Assembly (NCBI GenBank): GCA_013390605.1 | Contig: JACAUB010000001.1 | Coordinates: 1,337,352 to 1,401,351, forward strand | Origin: Bacteroidota bacterium | GTDB taxonomy: Bacteria; Bacteroidota; Bacteroidia; Bacteroidales; Cfx3-03 | Reading direction: 5' to 3' | Length of the DNA: 64,000 nt | Shown here: piece by piece, positions 37,488 to 46,695 of the stretch | How positions within the stretch are numbered: position 1 is the stretch's first letter | Layout of the letters: every line of letters begins with the position of its first letter | Position numbers and translations under genes: made by a program | Notes under the pieces: generated by a model | What the model saw: the letters and a program-made list of their open reading frames with translations, nothing else | Databases searched by the model: none | Told to the model about the DNA's origin: nothing

Positions 37488-38711
37488 TTATTGCAGGAAT
37501 TCTGCAACCTTATCAAATACAGAAATATAATTTTTCATAACCACTTCGTCAAGCTTCTGATTAACCGGAAATGGGTCTTCATGTTTATAAGCATACTCAA
37601 AATCGAGCGACTCAACATTGATAGGGATTTTTAATGACGATCCTTTTAGTGTATTGCACATTTCGTAAGGAGGGATCACTGTATCCTGTTCCAGCCCTAT
37701 GGCTGAGATTCTATCAGAAATATCATTAAAACGTGACTCTCTGAAGTTTTTCAGCTGTTTATAATTCAACATACTCTTAAAGCATTTCCCTTCTATGTGT
37801 TGCTCACCTAAAAAGTGACCGAGTCGTTTATCCTGTTCCATATGTCGTTCCAGATGTTCTATCAGAAACGAATAAAGCTCTACATTCGACACACTATCCA
37901 GAATAAACTTGGTTACGGCTGAATAGCGATTAAAGGTGGCCCCACCACAAAAGATAAACAGGCGCGACTTATCAAATATTTGATTGCTATTCGCCATCAT
38001 CAGAATCTGCGATAACAAACTCCCTATTGAGTATGCGAAAATATCGAATGTAGCAGTCTCACTGATTAAAGGATGTCCCCCTTGTCTGATCGTTGTAATG
38101 AAGTCGATCACATCATGATAGGTTTGCAGGCCGGACCAGACAAATCGTTGTGGTCTTATTTGTAATCGTGTGCTGATAGCAACATTTGATAAAGATGAAT
38201 CTATAATATCCGGGAAGTGCGATTTTCTGTTTTCGCTGATAGAGTACATTTTTCGTTTATCACTCCAGTCTTGTGGAGCTCTGTTCATATGAAATGCAAT
38301 CGGAAAAAGAATGACAGTTTTGCCCGTAAGGTTACATAACCGATAAGCCCATGTCAGATATTTATGCCAGTGTTTTTCATTAAAACCATGAAACATCATG
38401 ATCACCTTATTGGTTTTCAAGGTGCCTTTTGGTGTAAAAATAGAATAGCGAAACTGTGAGTTCTCAGCTACTTTAGAGTCAGCCACATCGAGTAATGTAT
38501 TTCCGAAATTAAGTAAGCTACTGGTAGCATGATCACATGGAAACAATTCGTTGTGGATAGGGCAGTTATAAGCAGCTTCCCCCGAAAGAATTTTGAAATT
38601 GGGTGAATGGAAATCAAAATTCCTAATTTCAACCATATCATCTACTTCAATTAACGGTGCGTCGTAATTGTAGACCTCTTTTAGATGGCTGAAAAGATTG
38701 TAATACGTCAT
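37488..38711 (-). CDS. DUF6051-like alpha/beta hydrolase-type protein
   Basis: The 407-residue protein has no signal peptide. Recognisable stretches are IRNFDFHSPNFKILSGEAAYN, NKVIMMFHGFNEKHWHKYLTW, TVILFPIAFHMNRAPQDWSD and IFAYSIGSLLSQILMMANSN. The HGFNE segment corresponds to an oxyanion-hole HG motif, and AYSIGS looks like a nucleophile elbow (GxSxG variant). I recall this pattern as DUF6051 of Bacteroidota. It is probably an intracellular hydrolase of unknown substrate. It lies upstream of tig but is separated by the tig promoter. Confidence 0.65.
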   Translation of the reverse strand: MTYYNLFSHLKEVYNYDAPLIEVDDMVEIRNFDFHSPNFKILSGEAAYNCPIHNELFPCDHATSSLLNFGNTLLDVADSKVAENSQFRYSIFTPKGTLKTNKVIMMFHGFNEKHWHKYLTWAYRLCNLTGKTVILFPIAFHMNRAPQDWSDKRKMYSISENRKSHFPDIIDSSLSNVAISTRLQIRPQRFVWSGLQTYHDVIDFITTIRQGGHPLISETATFDIFAYSIGSLLSQILMMANSNQIFDKSRLFIFCGGATFNRYSAVTKFILDSVSNVELYSFLIEHLERHMEQDKRLGHFLGEQHIEGKCFKSMLNYKQLKNFRESRFNDISDRISAIGLEQDTVIPPYEMCNTLKGSSLKIPINVESLDFEYAYKHEDPFPVNQKLDEVVMKNYISVFDKVAEFLQ

Positions 38712-38987
38712 TTGGCAGGCTATTTAATTCAATTAAAAATATACTAGCCATAATACTAGCATAAAGATAACATAAAAGCAGTCCGAAAAATTGTATTACT
38801 TGCAGAAAAATAAAAGTATTTGTTCGAAAGTAACAATGGTAATCACTCCTGATTAAGGATTGGTCACTCATTATTAGGACATCTCTGTTTTTTCTTTCAC
38901 ACAATTCTTTATAGCATCAACTTGTTTTATGACGATAAATGATTACTGACTTTTTTGCGAATGCAAGTATTCGTTTTTAAATTTCAT

Positions 38988-40874
38988 CTACCAATCTTTA
39001 AGTGATTTAATTACAGGGTTAAATGAACTTTCAATACCACCCCATTGTGGTGATAGAAGTACGATAATAGTAACAGCCCCTGTTGTTGAAGGTGTTTTTG
39101 CAAATAATCGTTTAACACCGGTATTCAATTTTTGAGGAGCAGATTGTTCAGCAGACCCCATGCTAAATACAGCGTTGCCTGGCGATAATATCCTGGCTGT
39201 CAACTTCTGGTTGTTTAAAGAGAGAACGGCTTTTTGCGGATTAACGATTTCTATAGATGCATCAGTCGTCATTCCCCAGGCTATGTCACTTGCTTTTGTC
39301 AACACAAATTCGTCCTGAATGATGACTGATTTTCTATCATCTGTTACTTTTAATCCCCGTTGTGCTGAGCTGGCAAATTCCTTGTAAGCTTGAGTAAAAT
39401 CAATAATCGATAAAGGTTCTGCAACAGCCTCACTGTGTTTTATAAAAGTAGCTACAGCATTTACATCCTGATTTCTGCCACTCAATACCGGTACATTGTG
39501 ACTAAAAGAATTCAATCGATAATAAGTCCATCTTGGACTGGTTTGTGTAGTCCCACTGAAATAATCGGGGAGATTATAATCGTCAGATCCAAGATCTCTG
39601 GCCCAGCGAACACCTAATGCATCAAGTTCAAAATTACCCAGATCCAGGTGCCCATGATTTACCTGGTTATAACCCGATTTGATCCCTACCCATAAAGCAT
39701 TAGGATCGGTCCATGAACTTCTTGAAAAGTATAAAGCAACCTTGCCATCGAAATACTTATCCAGATCTCTTTTTGCAGCCGAGTTTGCATAAGGCCTGTA
39801 CCATATAATATGATAAACATTAGATTTTGCATTAGTCAACTGGTCGTGTACAAAGTCCGAAAAATGGTTATTGTTATAAATATTAGCCAACCACATTAGA
39901 GGATGTGGGGCTCCGGGTTTTGATTTTTCCCCAACATCAGCATAGTTAAGCATATAGCTAGTCGGGCCAGTAGAATACATAGGGACATAGCCTGTTATAC
40001 TCATTCCCGGAGTCTGGGTTAATCCAAAATCACTTCCCAGCGCACTCTTCAACGCTGAAATTCCATACGCAGTATAATCAGAAGCATATTCCCAGTATCC
40101 CGGACCTTCGCACCATACGCCATCAGGACCATAGCCTTTCAGCGCATAGGGTAGGTTATCAATTGCTTTAGTGACAATAGATAATGCTAATTGAGGATCG
40201 CTTTCAGCAATGGATAGTGCTCCAATCAGTAAGCCACTATTGCAAACCTGATTCCAGTTGTAACTGTCTTTAGCCCACCATGCATTTTGAGTATATGCTT
40301 TTGTCCCTTCATTCAGACCCAGTCTGATAAGTCCTGCCTTGATCAGATCGCGAGTTGGCTGATCCATCCTATTATAAAGCCAGTCATATCCAATTGCCAC
40401 AGCATGTGTCATTTCCGCCACATCCAGAAAATGAGAAGGGTTCCAGTCAGCAAAAGCACAAACTGTCTTCATATTTGCAATCGCAGAATTATAGTATTTT
40501 TCGTTACCAGTCCAACGATAAGCAAAGGAGAGATTATAGACACGGCTTAGACATTCACGACTTTGATCAAGCATACGAGGGCCTATCAATACATGCTGGA
40601 TAGGTGTTTTGAGCATGTCTTTTTCGGCCTGAGCCAATACATCTAATACATATCGATAAAGCTTCGTATCGGTATTACTTAACGTTCTCAATTCCTGAAT
40701 CCGGGTATCAGTGAGAAGAAGTCTGGGATGGCTTTTTTGTAAGGTGCTGAGAATCCCTGTAAGTTTAGGCTCCTGTACTATGACTTCAGTAGCATTCTTC
40801 TTTTTACATCCTTGTAGTAAAAGAGCTTGAAATAGTAGAAGTGTTATGAAAAAGTAAAATGATCTTTTTTTCAT
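38988..40874 (-). CDS. Heparinase II/III-like lipoprotein (putative polysaccharide lyase)
   Basis: The frame extends to 40997, but the ATG at 40874 gives a clean lipoprotein signal (MKKRSFYFFITLLLFQALLL, lipobox LQGC, Cys23), hence 628 residues. An N-terminal alpha/alpha toroid region follows (LLTDTRIQELRTL, AYRWTGNEKYYNSAIANMKT, AIGYDWLYNRM, NWNQVCNSGLLIGAL). Its pattern matches heparinase II/III-type and alginate-lyase proteins. A C-terminal beta-sandwich contains NHGHLDLGNFELDALGVRWA, a conserved heparinase II/III block with candidate catalytic His and Tyr residues around it. It should cleave uronic-acid polysaccharide at the cell surface or in the periplasm. No polysaccharide-utilisation genes accompany it. 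Confidence 0.8.
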   Translation of the reverse strand: MKKRSFYFFITLLLFQALLLQGCKKKNATEVIVQEPKLTGILSTLQKSHPRLLLTDTRIQELRTLSNTDTKLYRYVLDVLAQAEKDMLKTPIQHVLIGPRMLDQSRECLSRVYNLSFAYRWTGNEKYYNSAIANMKTVCAFADWNPSHFLDVAEMTHAVAIGYDWLYNRMDQPTRDLIKAGLIRLGLNEGTKAYTQNAWWAKDSYNWNQVCNSGLLIGALSIAESDPQLALSIVTKAIDNLPYALKGYGPDGVWCEGPGYWEYASDYTAYGISALKSALGSDFGLTQTPGMSITGYVPMYSTGPTSYMLNYADVGEKSKPGAPHPLMWLANIYNNNHFSDFVHDQLTNAKSNVYHIIWYRPYANSAAKRDLDKYFDGKVALYFSRSSWTDPNALWVGIKSGYNQVNHGHLDLGNFELDALGVRWARDLGSDDYNLPDYFSGTTQTSPRWTYYRLNSFSHNVPVLSGRNQDVNAVATFIKHSEAVAEPLSIIDFTQAYKEFASSAQRGLKVTDDRKSVIIQDEFVLTKASDIAWGMTTDASIEIVNPQKAVLSLNNQKLTARILSPGNAVFSMGSAEQSAPQKLNTGVKRLFAKTPSTTGAVTIIVLLSPQWGGIESSFNPVIKSLKDW

Positions 40875-41101
40875 TATAGTGTTTAGTACAATGGCACACA
40901 AAAAAGTTTTAGCCCCTATTCGAAAATTAAATTTTAATAAGAAACCACCTCGCAGTAAAGCTGACGAGGTATTATCTGGAAAATGTTTTCCTTGCAAGCA
41001 AGCTTCGAGGAATTTAATCTAGACAATATTAAAACCCGATAGAAGCAAAACCGTGTATTCTGATCCCCGAAATTATTTTTCGTCAGGTTAATACTATTAT
41101 A

Positions 41102-41109
41102 TACATTTG
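41102..41109 (+). promoter_or_regulatory. Predicted -7 element TACATTTG of the acyl-CoA ligase gene
   Basis: An exact TAnnTTTG match lies 52 bases before the ATG. The -33 region is T-rich but lacks a clean TTTG. Confidence 0.45.
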
Positions 41110-41160
41110 TACGAAATACCAATTCTTCATTTTTTTCCTTTTTAACCATTAATTCAATAA

Positions 41161-42957
41161 ATGGACTATAAATTCATTCCTCTGCTCTTAAAAGACAGAA
41201 TTGCAACATACGGTGAAAGAACAGCTCTTGGATACAAAGATAAAGTGCTCAACAGCTGGTTAACTATTTCGTGGAATGAGATGGGACGGCGCATTGATAG
41301 CATATCACGTGCGCTTATTCATGCAGATGTTGGTGAGCAGGAGATGGTGGGTATATTCTCAAACAATATGCCCGAATGGACCATTAGCGATTTTGCGTTG
41401 ATGAATGTTCGTGCTGTTTCCATTCCTATATATTCTACGGATCCGGTTTCTAGTGTTAGTTATATCATCAGAGAGACCGAAATGAAACTGATCTTTGTAG
41501 GTGAACAGGAACAGTACAACAAAATTCTTCAGGTTATCGCGGAATCAGGTAATGAATTAAAGATAGTAGTTTTTGATGAGCGTGTTGATCTGAAAGATTA
41601 TAAGAATGCGCTCTACTTTAAACAGTTTTATGCTGATGAAGCAGATGCTGAAACTGATCAAATTATTCAGAACAGATTAAATAGTCTGACCACCGAAGAT
41701 ATTACCACCATTCTTTATACTTCCGGTACCACCGGAGAGGCTAAAGGAGTTGTGCTTCTCTATAGAAATTTTGATAGTTTCCTTAAAATTCATGATGCTT
41801 ATCTTACAAAGGTTGATGATAAAGATATCTCGTTAGCCTTTTTACCTTTAAGCCATATCTTTGAAAGAGCGTGGACACTATTTGCATTACATAAAGGAGT
41901 TACGATAAACTACTTATCAAATCCGGCAGGAGTTGTTGAGGCCTTAAAGGTCATACAACCTACTATGATGTGCACGGTACCTCGTTTCTTTGAGAAAATC
42001 TATAACGTTATTAATGAAAAGGTAGCGACATCATCAGTAGTAAAAAGACGAATATTCCGTTGGGCGTTTAGAGTAGGTAAGCGTGTAATGAACTATAACC
42101 GTCAGGGGAAAACTGCACCTTTACATGATCGGATGCTACTGAAAATTGCAGACAAGCTGGTTTTGGCAAAAGGACGCGAAGCTTTTGGTGGCAGAATTCG
42201 TTACATGCCATGCTCAGGAGCCATGTTGCCTGATAATATCAACATATTCTTCCAGTCTGCCGGTGTACATATAATTTATGCATATGGCATGACTGAAACA
42301 TTGGCTACAGTAACAGCCTATCCATTTATTAATTATAAGTTCGGCACCGTAGGAAAGCCGCTACCATTTATCGATATTAAGATAGGCGAGGGAGGCGAAA
42401 TTCTGATCAAAGAAGATAGCCTTTTTAAAGAGTATTATAAGAAACCCGAAGAGACTAAACAGGCTTTTGTAGATGGATGGTTCAGAACCGGTGATGCAGG
42501 AGAGTTTGATAATGATGGTAATCTTATCATGAAAGAGCGCATTAAAGACCTTATCAAGACATCAGGAGGTAAATATGTAGCCCCACAACTCATCGAGAGC
42601 GTCATTTCAGCCGAGCCCTTTATTGAGCAGGTAGTTGTTATTGGCGATGAACGAAAGTATTTAACTGCATTGATTGTTCCCTCTTTTCAAGCCCTCGAAG
42701 AGTATGCCGAAAAGCTTAAAATAGAGTTTAAAACAAGAGAAGAACTCATCAACCATTCAAAAATTGTCCAGATGATGAAGGAGAAGCTTCATAAGGTTCA
42801 AAAGGATCTGGCTTCTTATCAAAAGGTAAAGAAATTCAAACTCTTACATACAGAGTTCTCCATTCATACCGGCGAATTTACCTCTACACTAAAGATTAAG
42901 CGTAGAATCATTGCTCAGAAGTTTAAAAAATTTATTGACGAAATGTATAAAGACTAG
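41161..42957 (+). CDS. Long-chain fatty acid--CoA ligase (AMP-forming)
   Basis: The 598-residue protein is a full-length ANL acyl-CoA synthetase. Motifs are the P-loop LYTSGTTGEAKGVVL (around residue 187), FLPLSHIFERAW, the adenine motif YGMTETLATV, DGWFRTGDAGEFDNDGNL, and the hinge and catalytic region KERIKDLIKTSGGKYVAP. The long form with GGKYVAPQ is typical of long-chain ligases of the FadD15 type. It activates fatty acids with ATP and CoA on the cytosolic side. It converges on yaaA with 2 bp between the genes. Confidence 0.93.
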   Translation: MDYKFIPLLLKDRIATYGERTALGYKDKVLNSWLTISWNEMGRRIDSISRALIHADVGEQEMVGIFSNNMPEWTISDFALMNVRAVSIPIYSTDPVSSVSYIIRETEMKLIFVGEQEQYNKILQVIAESGNELKIVVFDERVDLKDYKNALYFKQFYADEADAETDQIIQNRLNSLTTEDITTILYTSGTTGEAKGVVLLYRNFDSFLKIHDAYLTKVDDKDISLAFLPLSHIFERAWTLFALHKGVTINYLSNPAGVVEALKVIQPTMMCTVPRFFEKIYNVINEKVATSSVVKRRIFRWAFRVGKRVMNYNRQGKTAPLHDRMLLKIADKLVLAKGREAFGGRIRYMPCSGAMLPDNINIFFQSAGVHIIYAYGMTETLATVTAYPFINYKFGTVGKPLPFIDIKIGEGGEILIKEDSLFKEYYKKPEETKQAFVDGWFRTGDAGEFDNDGNLIMKERIKDLIKTSGGKYVAPQLIESVISAEPFIEQVVVIGDERKYLTALIVPSFQALEEYAEKLKIEFKTREELINHSKIVQMMKEKLHKVQKDLASYQKVKKFKLLHTEFSIHTGEFTSTLKIKRRIIAQKFKKFIDEMYKD

Positions 42958-42959
42958 TT

Positions 42960-43739
42960 TTACCCTCTTGTAAATAACCAATTGTCAGCTTCAGATAACC
43001 GATCGTTATAATAATAACCTTCACTATCAAAAAGTTTCATTTGTTCAGGATCTGTTATGCCGTTTTGAATGATGAACCGGCTCATCATACCTCTGGCTCT
43101 CTTTGCGTAGAAACTAACAATGGCGTATTCTCCATCCTTATATTCTTTGAAAACCGGCGTTATGATTCTGGCATTAAGTTTTGTTAAGTCTATTACCGAG
43201 GAGTATTCATTTGAAGCTAAATTGATCAGAACGGATTGTTTTAATGTCGATTTATCACGCTTTAATTCTTTCTTCAACTGTGTAGTGATTTTATCTCTCC
43301 AGAAGGTGTATAAGTCCTTTCCAAGCCTGTTTTTTAGTCGGGCGGCCATCTCTAGCCGGTGAGGCCGAATCAAGTCCAGTGGGCTTAAAATGCCATATAG
43401 ACCTGATAAAACACGCAGGTGTTGTTGCGCAAAAGTTAACTCCTCATCATTAAAAGTAGCTGCATTAAGTCCCTCAAAAGCTTCACCGTGGTAAGTGAAA
43501 ATAGCCTGTTTTGAAGCACTCTTTGTCTCTTTGGTATTCCATTTCTGATATCTGTCAAAAGTCAGCTCTGCTAACTTCGGACTGATACTCATTAATTTGC
43601 CCAGCTGATCAGGAGTGAAGGAGTTTAGCGTAGTAGCCAGATAATCTGCTTCTTTATAAAAAACAGGTTTAGATTGAAACAAAGATTGCAGGGTGGGGGT
43701 AAAGTCTAAAGTCTTAGCGGGCGATAATATAATAATCAT
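42960..43739 (-). CDS. yaaA: Peroxide stress protein YaaA
   Basis: The 259-residue protein is a full-length YaaA/DUF328 member. It has the N-terminal IILSPAKTLDF signature, AIFTYHGEAFEGLNAATF, the LRVLSGLYGILSPLDLIRPHRLEM block and the C-terminal ARGMMSRFIIQNGI motif. In E. coli YaaA lowers free iron during peroxide stress and binds DNA. No regulator is adjacent. Confidence 0.95.
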   Translation of the reverse strand: MIIILSPAKTLDFTPTLQSLFQSKPVFYKEADYLATTLNSFTPDQLGKLMSISPKLAELTFDRYQKWNTKETKSASKQAIFTYHGEAFEGLNAATFNDEELTFAQQHLRVLSGLYGILSPLDLIRPHRLEMAARLKNRLGKDLYTFWRDKITTQLKKELKRDKSTLKQSVLINLASNEYSSVIDLTKLNARIITPVFKEYKDGEYAIVSFYAKRARGMMSRFIIQNGITDPEQMKLFDSEGYYYNDRLSEADNWLFTRG

Positions 43740-43786
43740 AGTTTGATGCTACTTTTTCTGGTAAACAGATTTATATTGTGAATGTT

Positions 43787-44431
43787 TTAACTCTTCTGCC
43801 AATTAGGTGCTAAGCGATAATACGTTTCGTTCTCTTGGAAATCAATTTCCACAATACCTAACGAGATGAAGTTAACCAGAATAGTTTCAGCAACGTTTCG
43901 TTTAATGGCAGCCCGTTGAATGAATTCACGAAAAGTAATCTGTTGAAATTCACTTAGGTATTTGAGTAAATTTTTTTCAGGTTCCGTATAATGGAGCGTA
44001 GTTCCCTGCGATTGTTTCTTCCTTTTCCATACTTTCAATAAAATACTGTTCGCCAGAAAGTTTTTATCTTTTACTCTGATGTAGATCATCCATTTATCTT
44101 CCTTGTCTCGGGCAGAATGAGGGGCCTCCTCACTCTTGGGGACATAGATTTCGAGAACAGTGCGTCCCTGTACCTTGTGTTGGGCTACCGTAAAGTGGAC
44201 CGGTGGTTTGCAGTAAAGTTGAGCCGCCATTTCAACCATATAAAACTCCTCATCAGTGCGCACACCTGCAATGGCTCCATTATCTTTTACCCCAACCAAC
44301 AACCTTCCACCATCCGTATTCGCAAAAGCAACCAACGAGCGAGCAATCTTCTTAGCATCAGAGATCTCGAATTTAAAGTCGAGTTGCTGATGTTCTCCTT
44401 GTAAAATAAGCTTCTGGATATATCTTGACAC
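43787..44431 (-). CDS. AlbA_2 (Schlafen-like) domain protein with winged-helix tail
   Basis: The 214-residue protein starts with GTG at 44431; no ATG fits the conserved N-terminus. The AlbA_2 domain (about residues 8-135) shows GEHQQLDFKFEISDAKKIAR, LVAFANTDGGRLLVGVKDNG and the EEFYMVEMAAQLYCKP segment. The C-terminal 75 residues look like a winged helix. AlbA_2 proteins bind nucleic acid and some act as transcription regulators. The operator-like inverted repeat just upstream suggests self-regulation. Role otherwise unknown. Confidence 0.82.
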   Translation of the reverse strand: MSRYIQKLILQGEHQQLDFKFEISDAKKIARSLVAFANTDGGRLLVGVKDNGAIAGVRTDEEFYMVEMAAQLYCKPPVHFTVAQHKVQGRTVLEIYVPKSEEAPHSARDKEDKWMIYIRVKDKNFLANSILLKVWKRKKQSQGTTLHYTEPEKNLLKYLSEFQQITFREFIQRAAIKRNVAETILVNFISLGIVEIDFQENETYYRLAPNWQKS

Positions 44432-44438
44432 GAGGTTG

Positions 44439-44463
44439 ATTTTGTTGACAAAGTTAACAAAAT
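44439..44463. promoter_or_regulatory. Inverted repeat ATTTTGTT / AACAAAAT upstream of the AlbA_2 gene
   Basis: Perfect 8-base arms (44439-44446, 44456-44463) with a nearly symmetric centre GTTGAC/GTTAAC sit 8 bases before the AlbA_2 start codon. This is the right place for an operator. A separate 9-bp hairpin (GACTTCCAG/CTGGAAGTC) lies at 44477-44501. Confidence 0.4.
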
Positions 44464-44532
44464 ACGAAACAACATGGACTTCCAGTTCGTTCCTGGAAGT
44501 CTCATCAAGGTCTGTTTATTAAGCGTATGTAC

Positions 44533-45003
44533 TTATCTATTGTATTTTTCAATCGATTCATTTACAAAGGCTATCGGCATATTTGTCGTTCTGGCTATTT
44601 GTTCAATTGACAATCCTTCATTTTTTAATCTAAACGCCAAATATTCTATTGATTCTCCAATTTCGATAATATTCTCATCAGGGTCATAAAATCGGACAAC
44701 TTTTTGTCTCCACGGTTGCTCTCTAATTTCATGAACAAATGAAACATTATTATCCTTTAATAACTTTACAATCTGCTCTACATTATCATACTCGAAATAT
44801 AACTCAAAGTTATTCCCTCCATGTTTTATTTCTTTATTATCAATCAGCTCCTTAAAGTGCGATTGTAAATGAATAGCAAAATCCCCATGAAAAGTTATAT
44901 TTTCTCCGAAATCATACTTCACCTTTTGGTTTAAAAGATTCTCGTAAAAATCACGAGAACGTTTTATATCCGAAACAGTTATTAATGAACAGATGTATTT
45001 CAT
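44533..45003 (-). CDS. VOC superfamily protein with helical C-terminal extension
   Basis: A 156-residue glyoxalase/bleomycin-resistance-fold protein. The first 115 residues contain two beta-alpha-beta modules (YICSLITVSDIKRSRDFYEN; RFYDPDENIIEIGESIEY). Metal-ligand positions are less clear than in glyoxalase I, though Glu in IIEIGE is conserved. The last 35 residues (LKNEGLSIEQIARTTNMPIA then FVNESIEKYN) resemble a small helix-turn-helix, not a normal part of the fold. Function is unknown. It lies downstream of an S41 protease gene on the same strand. Confidence 0.8.
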   Translation of the reverse strand: MKYICSLITVSDIKRSRDFYENLLNQKVKYDFGENITFHGDFAIHLQSHFKELIDNKEIKHGGNNFELYFEYDNVEQIVKLLKDNNVSFVHEIREQPWRQKVVRFYDPDENIIEIGESIEYLAFRLKNEGLSIEQIARTTNMPIAFVNESIEKYNR

Positions 45004-45116
45004 CAGTAAATAATTTGTTTGTATAGGTTGGAAAGAACTTGTATATTCAATTTACTTCAGCGTTTAAATTTATAAAACATGCTTGTTTTATTTTACATTG
45101 TCTTAGCAGAATGCTT

Positions 45117-46448
45117 TTAGTTTTTTAGTAATTCTAATAAAGCTTTTTCTAATATGATGTCTTTTTTATCAATAAAACTTTGTTTTGTCTCTTTTGCCTC
45201 AATGTCAGGAATTACACCTACACCAACAAAAGCAACACCATCAGGTGAGATATCTTTTTTTGAACAGATATTAGCACTTGCAATCCCTTCAATCAAGGTA
45301 ATCAGAACACCATTTCCAGTACTGCCACCCGTTGTTGTTCCCATCAATTTTCCCCGTTTCATTCCTCTGAACTTTACACAAAAGTCTTCCGAAGAAGAAA
45401 ATGTCCCGGCATTCACTAAGACTACAATAGGTTTATCGTATATTTTCTTATTTTCGACAGGTGTTAAGTATTCTGAAGGACTTGAGAACCATTCTGGCGG
45501 ATAGTTCCAGGACGCGTGTGCCGGAATATACATCCTACTACTCCACGAGCTTGTTTTAATAGGTTTGGAGCTTAAATGGGTTAAGATATAGTCCGCATAA
45601 TTTGAACGACCACCGCCATTGTCTCTCAAATCAATAATCAACGCTTTTGATTGGAGAATTTCAGAATATAAACTGTCAAAAAGTTGAGTAAAAGAATCGT
45701 TCATAAAATCGCTGATAGTCAAAAGTCCTATATTGTTATCTAGCTTTGAATATTTTAGAGATGAATAATCATCTGTTTCAGTTTGGTGTGACTTCCTTTC
45801 TTTCTGCTGAATATCCCAATTCTTATCTCTATCAACATCTATTGAGAATTTCTTTTCCCCATCATAAAATTCCACATTAACGTGAATAGTTCTTTTTCCT
45901 TTGGTAAGCTCATATCTGTTGAATACTTTATAATCCAACCATTGCGTAGTTGATGAAGGTATATATTGGACTAGAACTTCCTCACCATATTTTATTACGT
46001 CAATACCATTTATAGCCGTTACTTCAACGCCTCTTTTTACCCCTTTGCTTATAAAATCAGAGCTCCATACTTTGTCTACAAAAACTTTTCCATCAATGAA
46101 TTTTGTTGTGAATGGAGCGGGCTTGATTATGTCTTTCAAATCAGGAGTCACATCATGAATAATATATGTGTGTCCGTCTTTGACGGAAGCAACAATTCTT
46201 TCCAACTCTTTAATGTAAGAATATGAGTCTTTTGTATCCAGTACTTTTTGTATAGATGCCGAATAAAGGCTATCCCAATTAAACTTAAGGTGGTCATAAT
46301 ACACAAAATTGTTTCTAACCCCTTCCCATAATCTGGATAAACCAAGTATTTTTTCTGTATTCGATAATTTTCTAGTCGGGTTCTGCTTTTGTGAGAACAC
46401 AGACAAAGCACAGAACAATAACAAAATAAATAACGATGTTTTTTTCAT
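45117..46448 (-). CDS. Secreted S41 family peptidase
   Basis: The 443-residue protein has a signal peptide (MKKTSLFILLLFCALSVFS). A degenerate PDZ-like region follows (KGVKRGVEVTAINGIDVIKY). The S41 core has ALIIDLRDNGGGRSNYADYI and VLVNAGTFSSSEDFCVKFRG, which contains the nucleophile Ser. There is no Lys at the Prc position, so it belongs to the Tricorn/IRBP-like Ser-Glu group rather than the CtpA group. It likely acts in the periplasm or outside. Its own promoter lies at 46513-46545. Confidence 0.87.
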   Translation of the reverse strand: MKKTSLFILLLFCALSVFSQKQNPTRKLSNTEKILGLSRLWEGVRNNFVYYDHLKFNWDSLYSASIQKVLDTKDSYSYIKELERIVASVKDGHTYIIHDVTPDLKDIIKPAPFTTKFIDGKVFVDKVWSSDFISKGVKRGVEVTAINGIDVIKYGEEVLVQYIPSSTTQWLDYKVFNRYELTKGKRTIHVNVEFYDGEKKFSIDVDRDKNWDIQQKERKSHQTETDDYSSLKYSKLDNNIGLLTISDFMNDSFTQLFDSLYSEILQSKALIIDLRDNGGGRSNYADYILTHLSSKPIKTSSWSSRMYIPAHASWNYPPEWFSSPSEYLTPVENKKIYDKPIVVLVNAGTFSSSEDFCVKFRGMKRGKLMGTTTGGSTGNGVLITLIEGIASANICSKKDISPDGVAFVGVGVIPDIEAKETKQSFIDKKDIILEKALLELLKN

Positions 46449-46512
46449 TTTACTAATATTTTAACGCATATATTACACCTAATGTGTTCGTATTATATTT
46501 ATTGTTGTTATA

Positions 46513-46545
46513 CAAATATAAGCAGAATTGATAATAGATAGCAAA
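46513..46545 (-). promoter_or_regulatory. Predicted Bacteroidota promoter of the S41 peptidase gene
   Basis: On the minus strand a TTTG (46542-46545) is followed after 21 bases by TATATTTG (46513-46520). This matches both halves of the Bacteroidota -33/-7 consensus with near-normal spacing. The leader would be about 58 nt. Confidence 0.6.
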
Positions 46546-46695
46546 TCAATTCAGTGTTATTTTAACCTTTTAATTCACAACATTCTGTTGGTAATAACTG
46601 TCAAAATAACCCGATTCTAATATTTCAAAGCCATTATTGTTCATTCACTTATATTGAAAACATGTAGCATTCGTTATTTGCTATTCTTTAATAAG

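Noticed and set aside
38647..38904. 85-codon ORF spanning the DUF6051-like gene start
   Set aside because: It overlaps the true start of the neighbouring gene in another frame and shows no homology; it looks random.
46148..46411. 87-codon ORF in the S41 peptidase gene
   Set aside because: Alternative frame of a well supported coding region.
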